This document shows positions 45,678-55,024 of a stretch of 64,000 nt of DNA, one piece after another. Source of the DNA: Achromobacter insolitus (GTDB lineage Bacteria > Pseudomonadota > Gammaproteobacteria > Burkholderiales > Burkholderiaceae_B); contig NZ_NJIF01000002.1 in NCBI RefSeq assembly GCF_002209555.1, forward strand, positions 992,001 to 1,056,000, written 5' to 3'. A program made the translations under genes and the position numbers. Positions within the stretch are counted from its first letter, which is position 1. The number at the start of each line of letters is the position of its first letter. The notes beneath the pieces were generated by a model, which ran no database searches, had not been told where the DNA came from, and saw nothing but the letters and a program-made list of their open reading frames with translations.

Positions 45678-47501
45678 GTGAAGTCGTCTTTCAAACCTAT
45701 AAACATCGGGATCGCCGCGCTAGCGCTTGCGCTGGCAGCAATACTGACCCCGCCGGCCCAGGCCGCCGACAGCCGGACGCGCGATGCGACCGGGCCCAGG
45801 ATGGCGCCCCAGAGCCGCCAACCTGAAACCGAAGTCATACGGCTGCGCCCCGGGCAGTTGCCCTATGTCTCGCTGACCGCCGATATCTTTTATCGCGTGC
45901 TTGCGTCGGAGATCGCCGCGCAGCGCGGCATGTACGGCTCGGCGGCGACCACCATGCTGGGCCTGGCGCGGGATACCGGTGATCCACGCCTGGCCCGTCG
46001 CGCCCTGGAGTTCCAGTTGGCCGGCGGCAATCTCCCCGGCGCCTTGGACGCCGCGCGGGTCTGGGCGCGCCTGTCTCCCAACGACGTCGAGGCCAGTTCC
46101 ACCGAGCTCGCGCTGGCCGCGGCCAACGGTCAGACCAAGGGGCTGTCCCAGGCCCTGCGCAACCGTATCGATTCCTCGCGCGACAAGCCGGCGGCCATCG
46201 GCCAGGCTTTGGCTGTGCTGAGCCGGCTGAATGACCGGCGTCTGGCCCTGCGCATCCTCGACGAATCCTTCAGCGACAGCGTGCGCAAATTGCCTGCCGC
46301 ACACCTGGCGTTGGCGGACGTGGCGTCCGCCGCAGGCGACTACCCCCGCGCCGCGCAGGAGTCGCGCGCCGCCCTGGCGGCGGAGCCCAAGTCGGAAGCC
46401 GCTGCCCTGCGCGTACTCGAATATGGCTACAAGGTAGATCCGCAGCGCGCGCAGACCGAGGCGCGCGCCTACATCGCCCGCAATCCCAACGCCCGCAAGG
46501 TGCGCCTGATGCTGGCCGGCCAATTGGCCGACAGCGGCGACTACAACGGCGCGCTGGCTGAACTGCAAGCGATGTCGCGCCGTTCGCCGGAAGATTTCGA
46601 CCTGCTGTTCATGCAGGCGCAATTGGCCTATAAGGCCGGGCAGCTGCCGCAGGCCAAGACGTTGTTGCAGCAATACCTGGACGTGCAGCAGCAGCGGCAG
46701 CGCGCCACCGTGCCGGGCGCCACTGACGCCGGCGCGGCTGCGGCCGACGCCCACGTGCTGCTGGCCCGCATCGCGGAAGACCAGGGCCATTACGACGACG
46801 CCATCGCCGAATTGGGCCGCATCGACGATCCGACGCTGCGTTACTCGGTGCGTATGCGTCAGGCCGCCTTGCGCGCCAAGAGCGGCCGCGTGGACGACGC
46901 GCTGGCCTTGATCGACGCCGCAGGTCCCCAGGACGAAGAAGAACGCACGCTGGGCGTCTTGACCAAGGCGCAGATCCTGCGCGACGCGGATCGCGTGGCG
47001 CAGGCAGTGTCCGTGCTGGAGGCCGCCGATCAGGCGCTGCCCGATACGGTCGAGATCAAATACGAGCTGGCCATGCTGTATGAACGCCAGAACCGCCTGG
47101 CGGACCTGGAGCGCATGCTGCGCCAGGTCATCGCGCTGGATCCGGATCATGCGCATGCCTATAACGCGCTGGGCTACACGCTGGCCGACCATAACCAGCG
47201 CCTGCCCGAGGCCCTGGACCTGATCACGCAGGCGCTCGAACTGGCTCCCAACGATCCGTTCATCCTGGACAGCATGGGCTGGGTCAAATACCGCATGGGC
47301 GATTCCGCTGCGGCCGCCGATTATCTGCGGCGTGCCTACAGCGTGCGTCCGGAAGCCGATATCGCGGCCCACCTTGCCGAAGTCCTCTGGACCCAGGGCA
47401 AGCGCGACCAGGCCATCGAGCTGTTGCGCGCCGCTCTGACGAAAGACCCCAAGAACAAGACCGTCCAAGACGTGGCCAAGCGCCTGGGGATCAACCTGTG
47501 A
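45678..47501 (+). CDS. Exported tetratricopeptide-repeat protein
   Basis: 607 aa from GTG 45678, which places the signal peptide [29 protein letters not shown] at the very start; upstream in-frame codons overlap the mutM start region. The mature protein is built of helical repeats; TPR units are easiest to see in the C-terminal third, for example [39 protein letters not shown]. This protein is regularly found directly before lolB and ispE in betaproteobacteria, and overlaps lolB by four bases here. It is probably periplasmic or outer-membrane-linked; its function is unknown. Confidence 0.88.
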   Translation: MKSSFKPINIGIAALALALAAILTPPAQAADSRTRDATGPRMAPQSRQPETEVIRLRPGQLPYVSLTADIFYRVLASEIAAQRGMYGSAATTMLGLARDTGDPRLARRALEFQLAGGNLPGALDAARVWARLSPNDVEASSTELALAAANGQTKGLSQALRNRIDSSRDKPAAIGQALAVLSRLNDRRLALRILDESFSDSVRKLPAAHLALADVASAAGDYPRAAQESRAALAAEPKSEAAALRVLEYGYKVDPQRAQTEARAYIARNPNARKVRLMLAGQLADSGDYNGALAELQAMSRRSPEDFDLLFMQAQLAYKAGQLPQAKTLLQQYLDVQQQRQRATVPGATDAGAAAADAHVLLARIAEDQGHYDDAIAELGRIDDPTLRYSVRMRQAALRAKSGRVDDALALIDAAGPQDEEERTLGVLTKAQILRDADRVAQAVSVLEAADQALPDTVEIKYELAMLYERQNRLADLERMLRQVIALDPDHAHAYNALGYTLADHNQRLPEALDLITQALELAPNDPFILDSMGWVKYRMGDSAAAADYLRRAYSVRPEADIAAHLAEVLWTQGKRDQAIELLRAALTKDPKNKTVQDVAKRLGINL

Positions 47502-48097
47502 CGGCAGTTGTTCAACGCATGCAGGGCGTCGCAGTTGCGCTGCGCTGGTTTCTGATGGCGGCGCTGGCGGCTACGCTGGCTGCCTGCACCACGCCCAAAC
47601 CCATTGAAGGCGCCAGCGCGGACGCGTTTTCGCGCATCGGCCGCTTCGCCATCACCGTCAACGAGGAAAGCGGCAAGCAGAACGCTGTGCAGGGCGGCTT
47701 CTCGTGGTCGGACGATGGCCGCCACTATGTGCTGGACCTGACGAATCCGCTGGGCTCGACCGAGGCGCGCGTTGAAGGGCGTCCCGGCGCGGCCAGCCTG
47801 ACCAAGGCCGACGGCACGCGCCTGGTCGCGGACAATCCCGACGCCCTGGCCGCGGAAGCGCTGGGCAGCAGCATGCCGGTGTCCGGCCTGCGCGATTGGT
47901 TGCGCGGCAAGCTGGCTGCCACGCCCGAGGCGACCGAGGTGTCCCGCGATGAGCTGGGCCGCCCGGCGTCATTCGAGCAGGGCGGCTGGCGTGCTCGGCT
48001 TTCGCGCTATGACACGTTGGGCCCTCAATTGCTCGTGCTCGAGCGTCTGGAGCCGGGCCGTCGCATCATGCTGCGGCTGGTCGTCAATCAGCCCTGA
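47498..48097 (+). CDS. lolB: Outer-membrane lipoprotein LolB
   Basis: 199 aa from GTG 47498 (GTGA overlap with the TPR gene). The N-terminal hydrophobic segment ends in the lipobox LAACTTP, so the protein is lipidated. The LolB pattern FSRIGRFAITVNEESGKQNAVQGGFSWSDDGRHYVLDLTNPLGSTEARVEG is clear. LolB receives lipoproteins from periplasmic LolA and inserts them into the outer membrane. ispE follows 15 bp later, the conserved lolB-ispE-tRNA-prs order of many proteobacteria. Confidence 0.93.
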   Translation: MTAVVQRMQGVAVALRWFLMAALAATLAACTTPKPIEGASADAFSRIGRFAITVNEESGKQNAVQGGFSWSDDGRHYVLDLTNPLGSTEARVEGRPGAASLTKADGTRLVADNPDALAAEALGSSMPVSGLRDWLRGKLAATPEATEVSRDELGRPASFEQGGWRARLSRYDTLGPQLLVLERLEPGRRIMLRLVVNQP

Positions 48098-48112
48098 ACG
48101 ACGGGCCCCGCC

Positions 48113-49024
48113 GTGACTCTGTACGACGTACCTGCTCCCGCCAAGCTGAACCTGTTCCTGCATGTCGTGGGGCGGCGCGCCGACGGCTACCACCTGCTGC
48201 AGACTGTCTTCCGCTTCATCGATCTCTGCGACACGCTGCATTTCGACCTGCGCTCAGACGGCGTCATCAGCCGTGCGACGGAGCTGGCGGGCGTGCCGGA
48301 GGACCAGGACCTGACCTTGCGGGCCGCGCATGCGCTGCAGCGGGCCACGGGCGTGAGGCAGGGCGTGCAGATCGGGCTGGAAAAACGCATTCCTCAGGGG
48401 GGCGGCCTGGGAGGCGGCTCCAGCGACGCAGCCTCGGTGCTGATCGCGCTCAACAAGCTGTGGGGGACAGGACTGTCGCGGCGCGAGCTGATGGCGCTTG
48501 CATTGCCGCTGGGCGCCGATGTGCCGGTGTTCGTCTTCGGGCAGTCGGCGTTTGCGCAGGGCGTGGGCGAGGACCTGAGCGCGGTGACGCTGCCGGAACG
48601 CGCTTATCTGGTGGCGCAGCCGGACGCCAGCGTGCCCACGCCAAAAATATTTTCCGCGCCCGATTTGACAAGAGATTCTTCTTACATCACAATAGCGGAC
48701 TTTCTTGCTTCGCCTACTTTCTGCTTCGGCAGAAATGATTTGGAGCCGGTGGTCTTCCGCCTTTACCCTGAAGTGCTTGGGGCATCGCGGTGGCTTGCTG
48801 AACAGGGAATCCTTCGTGGAACCCCAGTTCGCATGTCGGGATCGGGTGCGTGTTTATTCGCCGAATTTTCCGAACTTTCCGAAGCCGTTTTGGCAGAAGC
48901 AGAAATATCCGCTATAATGCGCGGCGCTGATAAAACATTCAGCCAAACGCATCCACGGTTTCGGTTAGTGCAGGCATGTGCCGGATTAGCTGAACATCCG
49001 TTGCGGAATTGGATTGCAAGATAG
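48113..49024 (+). CDS. ispE: 4-diphosphocytidyl-2-C-methyl-D-erythritol kinase
   Basis: 303-aa GHMP kinase starting at GTG 48113. N-terminal APAKLNLFLHVVGRRADGYHLLQTVF, the ATP loop IPQGGGLGGGSSDAASVL and C-terminal RMSGSGACLFAEF are diagnostic. It phosphorylates CDP-methylerythritol in the non-mevalonate isoprenoid pathway. The last third is visibly less GC-rich than the first. tRNA-Gln begins two bases after the stop codon, so primary transcripts may run from ispE into the tRNA and be processed. Confidence 0.95.
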   Translation: MTLYDVPAPAKLNLFLHVVGRRADGYHLLQTVFRFIDLCDTLHFDLRSDGVISRATELAGVPEDQDLTLRAAHALQRATGVRQGVQIGLEKRIPQGGGLGGGSSDAASVLIALNKLWGTGLSRRELMALALPLGADVPVFVFGQSAFAQGVGEDLSAVTLPERAYLVAQPDASVPTPKIFSAPDLTRDSSYITIADFLASPTFCFGRNDLEPVVFRLYPEVLGASRWLAEQGILRGTPVRMSGSGACLFAEFSELSEAVLAEAEISAIMRGADKTFSQTHPRFRLVQACAGLAEHPLRNWIAR

Positions 49025-49025
49025 T

Positions 49026-49102
49026 TGGGGAGTCGCCAAGCTGGTTAAGGCACCGGATTTTGATTCCGGCATGCGAAGGTTCGAATCCTTCCTCCCCAGC
49101 CA
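49026..49102 (+). tRNA. tRNA-Gln (anticodon TTG)
   Basis: A complete cloverleaf: acceptor TGGGGAG pairs with CTCCCCA (49092-49098), discriminator G, and an encoded CCA at 49100-49102. Anticodon stem CCGGA/TCCGG encloses loop TTTTGAT with anticodon TTG at 49060-49062. The T-loop GGTTCGAATCC is standard. It lies between ispE and prs, as in many Gram-negatives. Confidence 0.97.
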
Positions 49103-49113
49103 ACCGAATACAT

Positions 49114-49168
49114 AAAAAAGCTGTTGAACACGCCTGTAAGACACTGGCCCGGGTTCAGCAGCTTTTTT
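49114..49168. terminator. Long bidirectional hairpin terminator after tRNA-Gln
   Basis: Arm 49114-49129 (six As, then GCTGTTGAAC) pairs with arm 49153-49168 (GTTCAGCAGC, then six Ts) over 16 positions, the only non-Watson-Crick pair being one T-G. The A-run and T-run at the two ends allow it to work in both directions. It should separate ispE/tRNA-Gln transcription from prs. Confidence 0.88.
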
Positions 49169-49242
49169 ATTTTCCGGGTCCGCTGGTGCATCATCTCGCA
49201 TCACCTCGTTAGTGTCTTGAAACGACCATCGCATCATCCATC

Positions 49243-50193
49243 ATGGCAAACGATAGCTTCATGATTTTCACGGGCACAGCCAACACTCGGCTGGCCGTGG
49301 ACGTAGTCAACCACCTCGATATGTCCCTGGGCAAGATGACCGTCGGTCGCTTCTCGGACGGCGAAGTGATGGTCGAGATCAACGAGAATGTGCGCGGCAA
49401 GGACGTCTTCGTCCTCCAGCCCACCTGTGCTCCCACCAACGACAACCTGATGGAAATCATGGTGATGGTCGATGCCTTGCGCCGCGCTTCCGCTGGCCGC
49501 ATCACCGCCGCCATTCCGTACTTCGGCTATGCCCGCCAGGACCGCCGCCCGCGTTCGGCGCGCGTGGCCATCTCGGCGAAGGTCGTGGCCAACATGCTGC
49601 AAGTGGCCGGTGTTGATCGCGTCCTGACGATGGACCTGCACGCCGACCAGATCCAGGGCTTCTTCGATATCCCCGTGGACAACATCTACGCGGGTCCGAT
49701 CCTGTTGGGCGACATCTGGCGCCGCAATTTCTCGAACCTGGTCGTCGTGTCCCCGGACATCGGCGGCGTGGTGCGGGCCCGCGCGCTGGCCAAGCAACTG
49801 GAAGCCGATCTGGCCATCATCGACAAGCGCCGTCCGCGCGCCAACGTGTCGGAAGTGATGAACATCATTGGTGAAGTCGACGGCCGCACCTGCATCATCA
49901 TGGACGACATGGTCGACACCGCCGGCACGCTGTGCAAGGCGGCCCAGGCCCTGAAGGACCGCGGCGCCGGCGCCGTTTACGCCTATTGCACGCACCCCGT
50001 GCTGTCGGGCGGCGCCATCGACCGCATCGAAGCGTCGGAACTGGACGAACTGGTCGTCACCGACACCATTCCGCTCTCCGAGCAAGGCCAGGCCAGCGGC
50101 AAGATTCGCCAGCTGTCGTGCGCCGCGCTGTTGGGCGAGACCATCCTGCGTATCTCGAACGCGGAATCGGTCAGCTCGCTGTTCGTCGATTAA
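49243..50193 (+). CDS. prs: Ribose-phosphate pyrophosphokinase
   Basis: 316 aa, the exact usual length. It makes PRPP from ribose-5-phosphate and ATP for nucleotide, His and Trp synthesis. Visible motifs: [40 protein letters not shown] (ATP flexible loop), [18 protein letters not shown] and the PRPP-binding loop [21 protein letters not shown]. It follows a terminator and has its own leader of about 75 bp. Confidence 0.97.
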   Translation: MANDSFMIFTGTANTRLAVDVVNHLDMSLGKMTVGRFSDGEVMVEINENVRGKDVFVLQPTCAPTNDNLMEIMVMVDALRRASAGRITAAIPYFGYARQDRRPRSARVAISAKVVANMLQVAGVDRVLTMDLHADQIQGFFDIPVDNIYAGPILLGDIWRRNFSNLVVVSPDIGGVVRARALAKQLEADLAIIDKRRPRANVSEVMNIIGEVDGRTCIIMDDMVDTAGTLCKAAQALKDRGAGAVYAYCTHPVLSGGAIDRIEASELDELVVTDTIPLSEQGQASGKIRQLSCAALLGETILRISNAESVSSLFVD

Positions 50194-50340
50194 GACGCAG
50201 CGTCCCTCGGACGAGCAGTCCGGATACTGAGTTCTGCGCCTTGCTGGTCGCGGCAAGGCGCAACAAACACGGCGCGCATTTTGCGTGCCGTGCACCAACC
50301 GGCGGAGTCTCTTCGCCATTTATTGTTTTTGGAGTTTTCC

Positions 50341-50955
50341 ATGAAATTCAATGCCACTGCGCGTAGCGTCCAGGGTTCGAGTGCGAGCCGCCGCCTGCGC
50401 CGCGCGGGCCGCGTTCCCGCCATTGTCTATGGCGGTACGGCTGCCCCCCTGAACATCGAACTCGACCACAACGAGATCTACCACGCCCTGCGCAAGGAAG
50501 AATTCCACGCGTCGATCCTGCAAATGGCGCTGGAAGGCGCAGCCAAGGAAGAGCAAGTCCTGCTGCGTTCGGTTCAATGGCACGCCTACAAGCCGCAAGT
50601 CCTGCACGTGGACTTCCAGCGCGTGGACGCCAACCAGGCCCTGCACACCAAGGTCCCGTTCCACTTCATCAACGCTGAAGTCTCGCCGGCCGTGAAGCTG
50701 GGCGGCGCCATCATCAGCCACGTCCTGACCGAACTGGAAATCACCTGCCTGCCGGCAGCGCTGCCCCAGTTCATCGAAGTGGACCTGAAGGACCTGCTGC
50801 CTGGCGCTTCGGTGCACCTGGCCGACATCAAGCTGCCCAAGGGCGTGACCTACGTCCCCCATGGCGGCGACGCCAACCCGCTGCTGGCCGCGACGGCCGT
50901 GGTCAAGGGCGGCGCTGCCGCCGACGAAGGCGCTGCCGAAGCTCCGGCCGCCTAA
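50341..50955 (+). CDS. rplY: 50S ribosomal protein L25/general stress protein Ctc
   Basis: 204 aa: long CTC-type L25 with the 5S rRNA-binding N-terminal domain ([32 protein letters not shown]) and a C-terminal TL5-type beta domain, ending in an Ala/Glu-rich tail. ATG 50341 follows TTTTTGGAGTTTTCC. The 147-bp leader after prs contains two hairpins (GCGCCTTGC/GGCAAGGCGC about 50239-50261, and CACGGC/GCCGTG about 50268-50292), which could regulate rplY translation. The gene is followed by two hairpins, the second a clear terminator. Confidence 0.96.
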   Translation: MKFNATARSVQGSSASRRLRRAGRVPAIVYGGTAAPLNIELDHNEIYHALRKEEFHASILQMALEGAAKEEQVLLRSVQWHAYKPQVLHVDFQRVDANQALHTKVPFHFINAEVSPAVKLGGAIISHVLTELEITCLPAALPQFIEVDLKDLLPGASVHLADIKLPKGVTYVPHGGDANPLLAATAVVKGGAAADEGAAEAPAA

Positions 50956-50963
50956 GTCCTGCC

Positions 50964-50983
50964 GGAAAGCCTTCGGGCTTTCC
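50964..50983 (+). other. UUCG-tetraloop hairpin after rplY
   Basis: GGAAAGCC (50964-50971), TTCG, GGCTTTCC (50976-50983): an 8-bp stem with the extra-stable UUCG loop nine bases after the rplY stop. Probably protects the mRNA 3' end ahead of the terminator. Confidence 0.7.
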
Positions 50984-50997
50984 ACGGCTGGTGCCCG

Positions 50998-51034
50998 AAA
51001 CCCTGCGTGTGCATTTGCATGCGCAGGGTTTTTT
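50998..51034 (+). terminator. Intrinsic terminator of rplY
   Basis: AAACCCTGCG (50998-51007) pairs with CGCAGGGTTT (51022-51031) and six Ts end the structure (51029-51034). The loop itself contains a TGCA/TGCA pairing. It lies 20 bp before the pth start. Confidence 0.88.
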
Positions 51035-51053
51035 GGTTTAAACACCCCCCATC

Positions 51054-51650
51054 ATGTCTACTCCTATACGTCTCATTGTGGGACTGGGTAATCCCGGCCC
51101 CGACTACGAAACCACCCGGCACAACGCCGGCTTCTGGCTGGCCGACCACCTGGCGGACGACTTGCGCACTTCTTTTGCGCTGGAGAAGTCCTTTTTCGGG
51201 ATGGTGGCCAAGTCCCGCCTGGGCGCGGACAACGTGCTGCTGTTAAAGCCCAACACCTACATGAACCGATCCGGACAGGCGGTGGGCGCGCTGGCGCGCT
51301 TCTACAAACTGACGCCGGAGCAGGTGCTGGTGCTGCACGACGAGTTGGACCTGTTGCCGGGGCAGGTAAAACTGAAGCAGGGTGGCGGCCACGCAGGCCA
51401 CAATGGCTTGAAGGACATCCAGGCGGCCCTGGGCAGCCCGAACTTCTGGCGCCTGCGCATCGGCATCGGTCATCCGCGTACGTTGGGACTGGCGCAGCAG
51501 GTGGCGGACTTCGTCCTACACCCGCCGCGCCGGGAAGAGCAGAAGCAGATCGAATCGGTCATCGACCGTTGTCGCGCCGTGGTGCCGGCAATGCTGGCCG
51601 GCGATTTCCCCTTGGCGACGCGCCAACTTCATAGCGGCAACGAAGCCTGA
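51054..51650 (+). CDS. pth: Peptidyl-tRNA hydrolase
   Basis: 198 aa. It recycles tRNA from drop-off peptidyl-tRNA. Motifs: [30 protein letters not shown] with the catalytic His, [15 protein letters not shown] (Asn), [30 protein letters not shown] and RLRIGIGHP. The order rplY-pth-ychF is widely conserved; here a CPBP protease gene is inserted between pth and ychF, overlapping the pth stop by one base (TGATG). Confidence 0.96.
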   Translation: MSTPIRLIVGLGNPGPDYETTRHNAGFWLADHLADDLRTSFALEKSFFGMVAKSRLGADNVLLLKPNTYMNRSGQAVGALARFYKLTPEQVLVLHDELDLLPGQVKLKQGGGHAGHNGLKDIQAALGSPNFWRLRIGIGHPRTLGLAQQVADFVLHPPRREEQKQIESVIDRCRAVVPAMLAGDFPLATRQLHSGNEA

Positions 51651-52429
51651 TGACAGACTTGCGGCAGGCCGCGCCCCGCGGGAAATTGCGCTTTCGCAGC
51701 GAGATCGTGGATTTCTGGCGTTTCATTCGCCATCCGCATCCGGCATCGCGTTTACCGGGCCGCGCGTCCGCCAGCGGCTTGGTGGCCGACTGGTGGCCGG
51801 GCTTGGGGCCCGGCCGTCTGCTGGCCTGGGCCGCGCTGCTGTGGGCTGTGAACCTGTTTGCGCTGGGGCCGGTGGCGGTGGCCGCCGCCGGACTGGGCGG
51901 CGTCACGCACCGGCTGGATCCTGCCAATATTCCTTGGTTGACGGCGGTGATCTGGGCGCCGCTGGTTGAAGAGACACTGTTCCGCTACGGCCTGCGCCGT
52001 CCGAAGCAGGCGCTATGGCTGATTCCGGCGATGGTACCTGTCGTGCTGTGGGGCCCCAAAGTCTGGACCGGTCTGCTGCTGGCCGCGTTCGTGATCCTGG
52101 CCTGCTGGGGCGCGCGGCAACGGCCCGAGCCGCTGCAAGGCTGGGACACGACCTGGCGGCGCTACTACCTGAAGCATTTCGGCCTGGTGTTTCACTTGGT
52201 CGCGCTGACCTTCGCCGCCGTGCACCTGACCAATTTCGTCTATGCCAAGACGCCGTTCTGGCTATTGCCCCTGCTGGTGCTGCCCCAGTGGCTGACAGGC
52301 CTGGTGCTGGGCTGGATGCGCGTGCGGCGCGGCATCGGCGCCGCCATTCTGCTGCACTCCGTTTTCAATGCCGGCCCCATTTTGATGATCTGGATCATCA
52401 TGCGCTGGGTGCCCGCCGCGGCCGCTTAG
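51650..52429 (+). CDS. CPBP-family intramembrane metalloprotease-like protein
   Basis: 259 aa with about six hydrophobic segments. The three CPBP (CaaX protease and bacteriocin-processing) motifs are present: APLVEETLFRYGL (EEXXXR), FAAVHLTNF (FXXXH) and LLHSVFNAGP (HXXXN). Such proteins are intramembrane glutamic/metal proteases, some conferring bacteriocin self-immunity, others with unknown targets. ATG 51650 overlaps the pth stop, so it is coupled to pth translation; its insertion into the pth-ychF block looks lineage-specific. No substrate can be proposed. Confidence 0.85.
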   Translation: MTDLRQAAPRGKLRFRSEIVDFWRFIRHPHPASRLPGRASASGLVADWWPGLGPGRLLAWAALLWAVNLFALGPVAVAAAGLGGVTHRLDPANIPWLTAVIWAPLVEETLFRYGLRRPKQALWLIPAMVPVVLWGPKVWTGLLLAAFVILACWGARQRPEPLQGWDTTWRRYYLKHFGLVFHLVALTFAAVHLTNFVYAKTPFWLLPLLVLPQWLTGLVLGWMRVRRGIGAAILLHSVFNAGPILMIWIIMRWVPAAAA

Positions 52430-52524
52430 CGGGGCCGCAACCCCGCGGGCCGGGCGCAGCCCCGTCGCCCGGCCGGGGTAAACTAGAACGTTAACGATCA
52501 ATACCGTACTTACACAGGATTCCC

Positions 52525-53616
52525 ATGGCTCTGCAATGCGGCATCGTCGGCCTGCCCAACGTTGGCAAATCGACACTCTTCAACGCTCTGACCCGCGCCG
52601 GCATCGCCGCCGAGAACTATCCGTTCTGCACCATCGAACCCAACGTCGGTGTGGTCGAAGTGCCGGATCCGCGCCTGCAGAAGCTGGCTGAAATCGTCAA
52701 GCCCGAACGCATCCTGTCCGCCACCGTCGAATTCGTCGACATCGCGGGCCTCGTCGCCGGTGCGAGCAAGGGCGAAGGACTGGGCAACCAGTTCCTCTCG
52801 CACATCCGCGAAACCGACGCCATCGTCAACGTGGTGCGCTGCTTCGAAGATCCCAACGTGATCCATGTGGCCGGCAAGGTCGACCCCATCGCCGACATCG
52901 AAGTCATCGAAACGGAACTGGCCCTGGCCGACCTGCAGACCGCCGAAAAGGCCTTGCAGCGCCACCAGAAGACGGCCCGCTCGGGCGACAAGGAATCGCA
53001 GCGCATCGTGGCCGTGCTGGAAAAGTGCGTGGCCCAGCTGAACGAAGCCAAGCCCATTCGCGCCCTGGACCTCTCGCCCGAGGAAAAGGCCGACATCGCG
53101 CAACTCTGCTTCATCACCGCCAAGCGCGCGATGTACGTGGGCAACGTGGCCGACGACGGCTTCACCAATAATCCGCTGCTCGACCGCCTGACCGAATTCG
53201 CCGCGGCGCGCAACGCGCCCGTGGTCGCTATCTGCGCCGCCATCGAATCCGAAATCGTCGACCTCGACGACGCCGATCGCCAGGCTTTCCTGTCGGACAT
53301 GGGCATGGAAGAACCCGGCCTGAACCGCCTGATCCGCGCCGCTTTCAAGCTGCTGGGCCTGCAGACCTACTTCACCGCGGGCGTGAAGGAAGTGCGCGCC
53401 TGGACCGTGCCGATCGGCGCCACCGCGCCCCAGGCCGCCGGCGTCATCCACACCGACTTCGAACGCGGCTTCATCCGCGCGCAGACCATTTCCTATGACG
53501 ATTACATCACCTACAAGGGTGAGCAAGGCGCCAAGGAAGCCGGCAAGATGCGCGCCGAAGGCAAGGAATACATCGTGCAGGACGGCGACGTGATGAACTT
53601 CTTGTTCAACGTCTGA
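52525..53616 (+). CDS. ychF: Redox-regulated ATPase YchF (OLA1/Obg-like)
   Basis: 363 aa, the standard length. G1 [18 protein letters not shown], switch region [22 protein letters not shown]3 [23 protein letters not shown], and [21 protein letters not shown], with NxxE replacing NKxD at G4, the hallmark of YchF ATP preference. A C-terminal TGS domain ends in [13 protein letters not shown]. It binds ribosomes and is involved in stress responses. It is the last core gene before the integrase island. Confidence 0.96.
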   Translation: MALQCGIVGLPNVGKSTLFNALTRAGIAAENYPFCTIEPNVGVVEVPDPRLQKLAEIVKPERILSATVEFVDIAGLVAGASKGEGLGNQFLSHIRETDAIVNVVRCFEDPNVIHVAGKVDPIADIEVIETELALADLQTAEKALQRHQKTARSGDKESQRIVAVLEKCVAQLNEAKPIRALDLSPEEKADIAQLCFITAKRAMYVGNVADDGFTNNPLLDRLTEFAAARNAPVVAICAAIESEIVDLDDADRQAFLSDMGMEEPGLNRLIRAAFKLLGLQTYFTAGVKEVRAWTVPIGATAPQAAGVIHTDFERGFIRAQTISYDDYITYKGEQGAKEAGKMRAEGKEYIVQDGDVMNFLFNV

Positions 53617-53746
53617 CGATTTTTGCTGGATCTCGGTGGCGCTCAGCAGCGCTTGGTGGATAGGTTGACCCGTTTTAAATCAATGGGTTGCGTAAACAAT
53701 ACGGTCTACTGAGCGTTCCTATTGTTCATCGAGGTCCAGAAAATTC

Positions 53747-53787
53747 GGGGGTAGCGTTGGGGGTACTCGTGTTCAACCGTGGGGGTA
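53747..53787. repeat. Three GGGGGTA direct repeats before the integrase (possible Int arm sites)
   Basis: GGGGGTA occurs at 53747-53753, 53759-53765 and 53781-53787, spaced 12 and 22 bp, just upstream of the integrase gene. Short direct repeats of this kind near P4-type integrases commonly serve as arm-type binding sites for the integrase N-terminal domain, and would also let it repress its own gene. Confidence 0.5.
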
Positions 53788-53812
53788 CATCTCCCCGCAG
53801 TGGAGTCCAACG

Positions 53813-55024
53813 ATGCCCGAGAATCTACTCACTGACGCCAAGGTCAGGTCGGCCAAACCGACTGATCGAGACTGGAAACTATCAGACGGCGGGGGCTTGT
53901 TCCTGCTGGTCAAGCCCACCGGCGGCAAGCTCTGGCGGTGGAAGTACCGCTTGCAAGGCAAGGAGAACCTCTTTGCCATTGGCGGCTTTCCTCAAGTAAG
54001 TCTTGCGGAGGCACGTGCGGCCCGAGAGAAGGCGCGCGCGTTGGTCAAGCAAGGCATCCATCCTGCCCATGAGCGGCAGCAGGCCAAGCAGCGCAACCTC
54101 GAAGCGCTGGAAGAACGCAAGCGCGCCCGTGAAAGCTCGTTCGCCAAGGTAGCGAAAGCGTACCTGGCCGAGATCAAGCCAGTCTTTGCGCTCAGTTCCT
54201 ACCGCACGAAAGAATCCCGCATCAGGAAGTACCTGTCGCCCAAGTTCGATGGGATGCCGATGAGCGACATTGGCGTCAAGCAGATTCGCCCGCTGCTGGA
54301 GGAATGCAAAGCTCATGGCGCGTGGGCGGCCATCCATGTCAAGGGCGATCTTTCGGCCATCTTCGAATTCGCGGTGGTGCGAGGTCTGGTCGAGGCCAAT
54401 CCTATTCCCAGTCTTCGTGGGCTGCTGCGCGTGCCGTTCAGCGAGAGCAAGGCGGCGCTGACGCGAGAGCAAATCCAGAGGTTCTATCAGGAGTTGCGCG
54501 GCTACCGGGGCTATCCGGAAACCTCGTTGTGCCTGCGGCTGATTGCGCTGACCGCCTGCCGTCCAGGGGAAGCGGCGGATGCTGAGTGGGACGAGTTCGA
54601 TTTTGAGGATGCACTGTGGCGTCGGCCCGCGGCGAAGATGAAAGCGCGGCGCGACCATGTCAGCCCGTTGTCTGTGCAGGCCATTGCCGTGCTGAAGGAT
54701 TTGCAGTGCATCACGGGTGGTGGACGCTATCTGTTCCCGCACCGGAGCGGCAAGGGCTTTACTACGCCCAATCGGCTCACCTACGCCATGCGCGACATGA
54801 ACCTGGGGCGGGGTACGACGCCGCATTGCTGGCGGACGACCTTTTCTACCTGGGCCAATGAGAACGGATACCGGCCTGATGCAATTGAACGGCAGCTTGC
54901 CCACGTGGAGAGCAACAAGGTGCGGGCGACGTACAACAAGGCGTTGCTGCTGGATCAGAGAAGGACGCTGTTGCAGGACTGGGCGGACTATCTGAGTGCT
55001 GCGGAAGACAGTTGCGCGGCATAG
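53813..55024 (+). CDS. P4-type tyrosine recombinase/integrase
   Basis: 403 aa. The N-terminal arm-binding domain (DUF4102 type) shows LTDAKVRSAKPTDRDWKLSDGGGLFLLVKPTGGKLWRWKYR and FAIGGFPQVSLAEARAAREKARALVKQGIHP. A SAM-like core-binding domain follows (about 110-200), then the catalytic domain with Arg250 (TACRPGEA), His338 and Arg341 (PHCWRTTF), His364 (LAHVE) and nucleophile Tyr374 (ATYNKA). All catalytic residues are intact, so the enzyme should be able to integrate and excise the island. Members usually use tRNA or tmRNA 3' ends; here none is visible next to the gene. Confidence 0.94.
   Translation: MPENLLTDAKVRSAKPTDRDWKLSDGGGLFLLVKPTGGKLWRWKYRLQGKENLFAIGGFPQVSLAEARAAREKARALVKQGIHPAHERQQAKQRNLEALEERKRARESSFAKVAKAYLAEIKPVFALSSYRTKESRIRKYLSPKFDGMPMSDIGVKQIRPLLEECKAHGAWAAIHVKGDLSAIFEFAVVRGLVEANPIPSLRGLLRVPFSESKAALTREQIQRFYQELRGYRGYPETSLCLRLIALTACRPGEAADAEWDEFDFEDALWRRPAAKMKARRDHVSPLSVQAIAVLKDLQCITGGGRYLFPHRSGKGFTTPNRLTYAMRDMNLGRGTTPHCWRTTFSTWANENGYRPDAIERQLAHVESNKVRATYNKALLLDQRRTLLQDWADYLSAAEDSCAA

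Noticed and set aside
48986-49237. 83-codon minus-strand frame across tRNA-Gln and its terminator
   Set aside because: Covers a clear tRNA gene and hairpin in antisense; a well-known kind of spurious call.
53747-53787. GGGGGTA repeats as a CRISPR remnant
   Set aside because: Units are 7 bp, spacing is irregular (12 and 22 bp) and no cas genes are present; integrase arm sites fit better.
53617-53812. tRNA or tmRNA fragment as attachment site next to the integrase
   Set aside because: I searched the gap by eye for a T-loop (GGTTCRANNCC) and acceptor pairing and found none.
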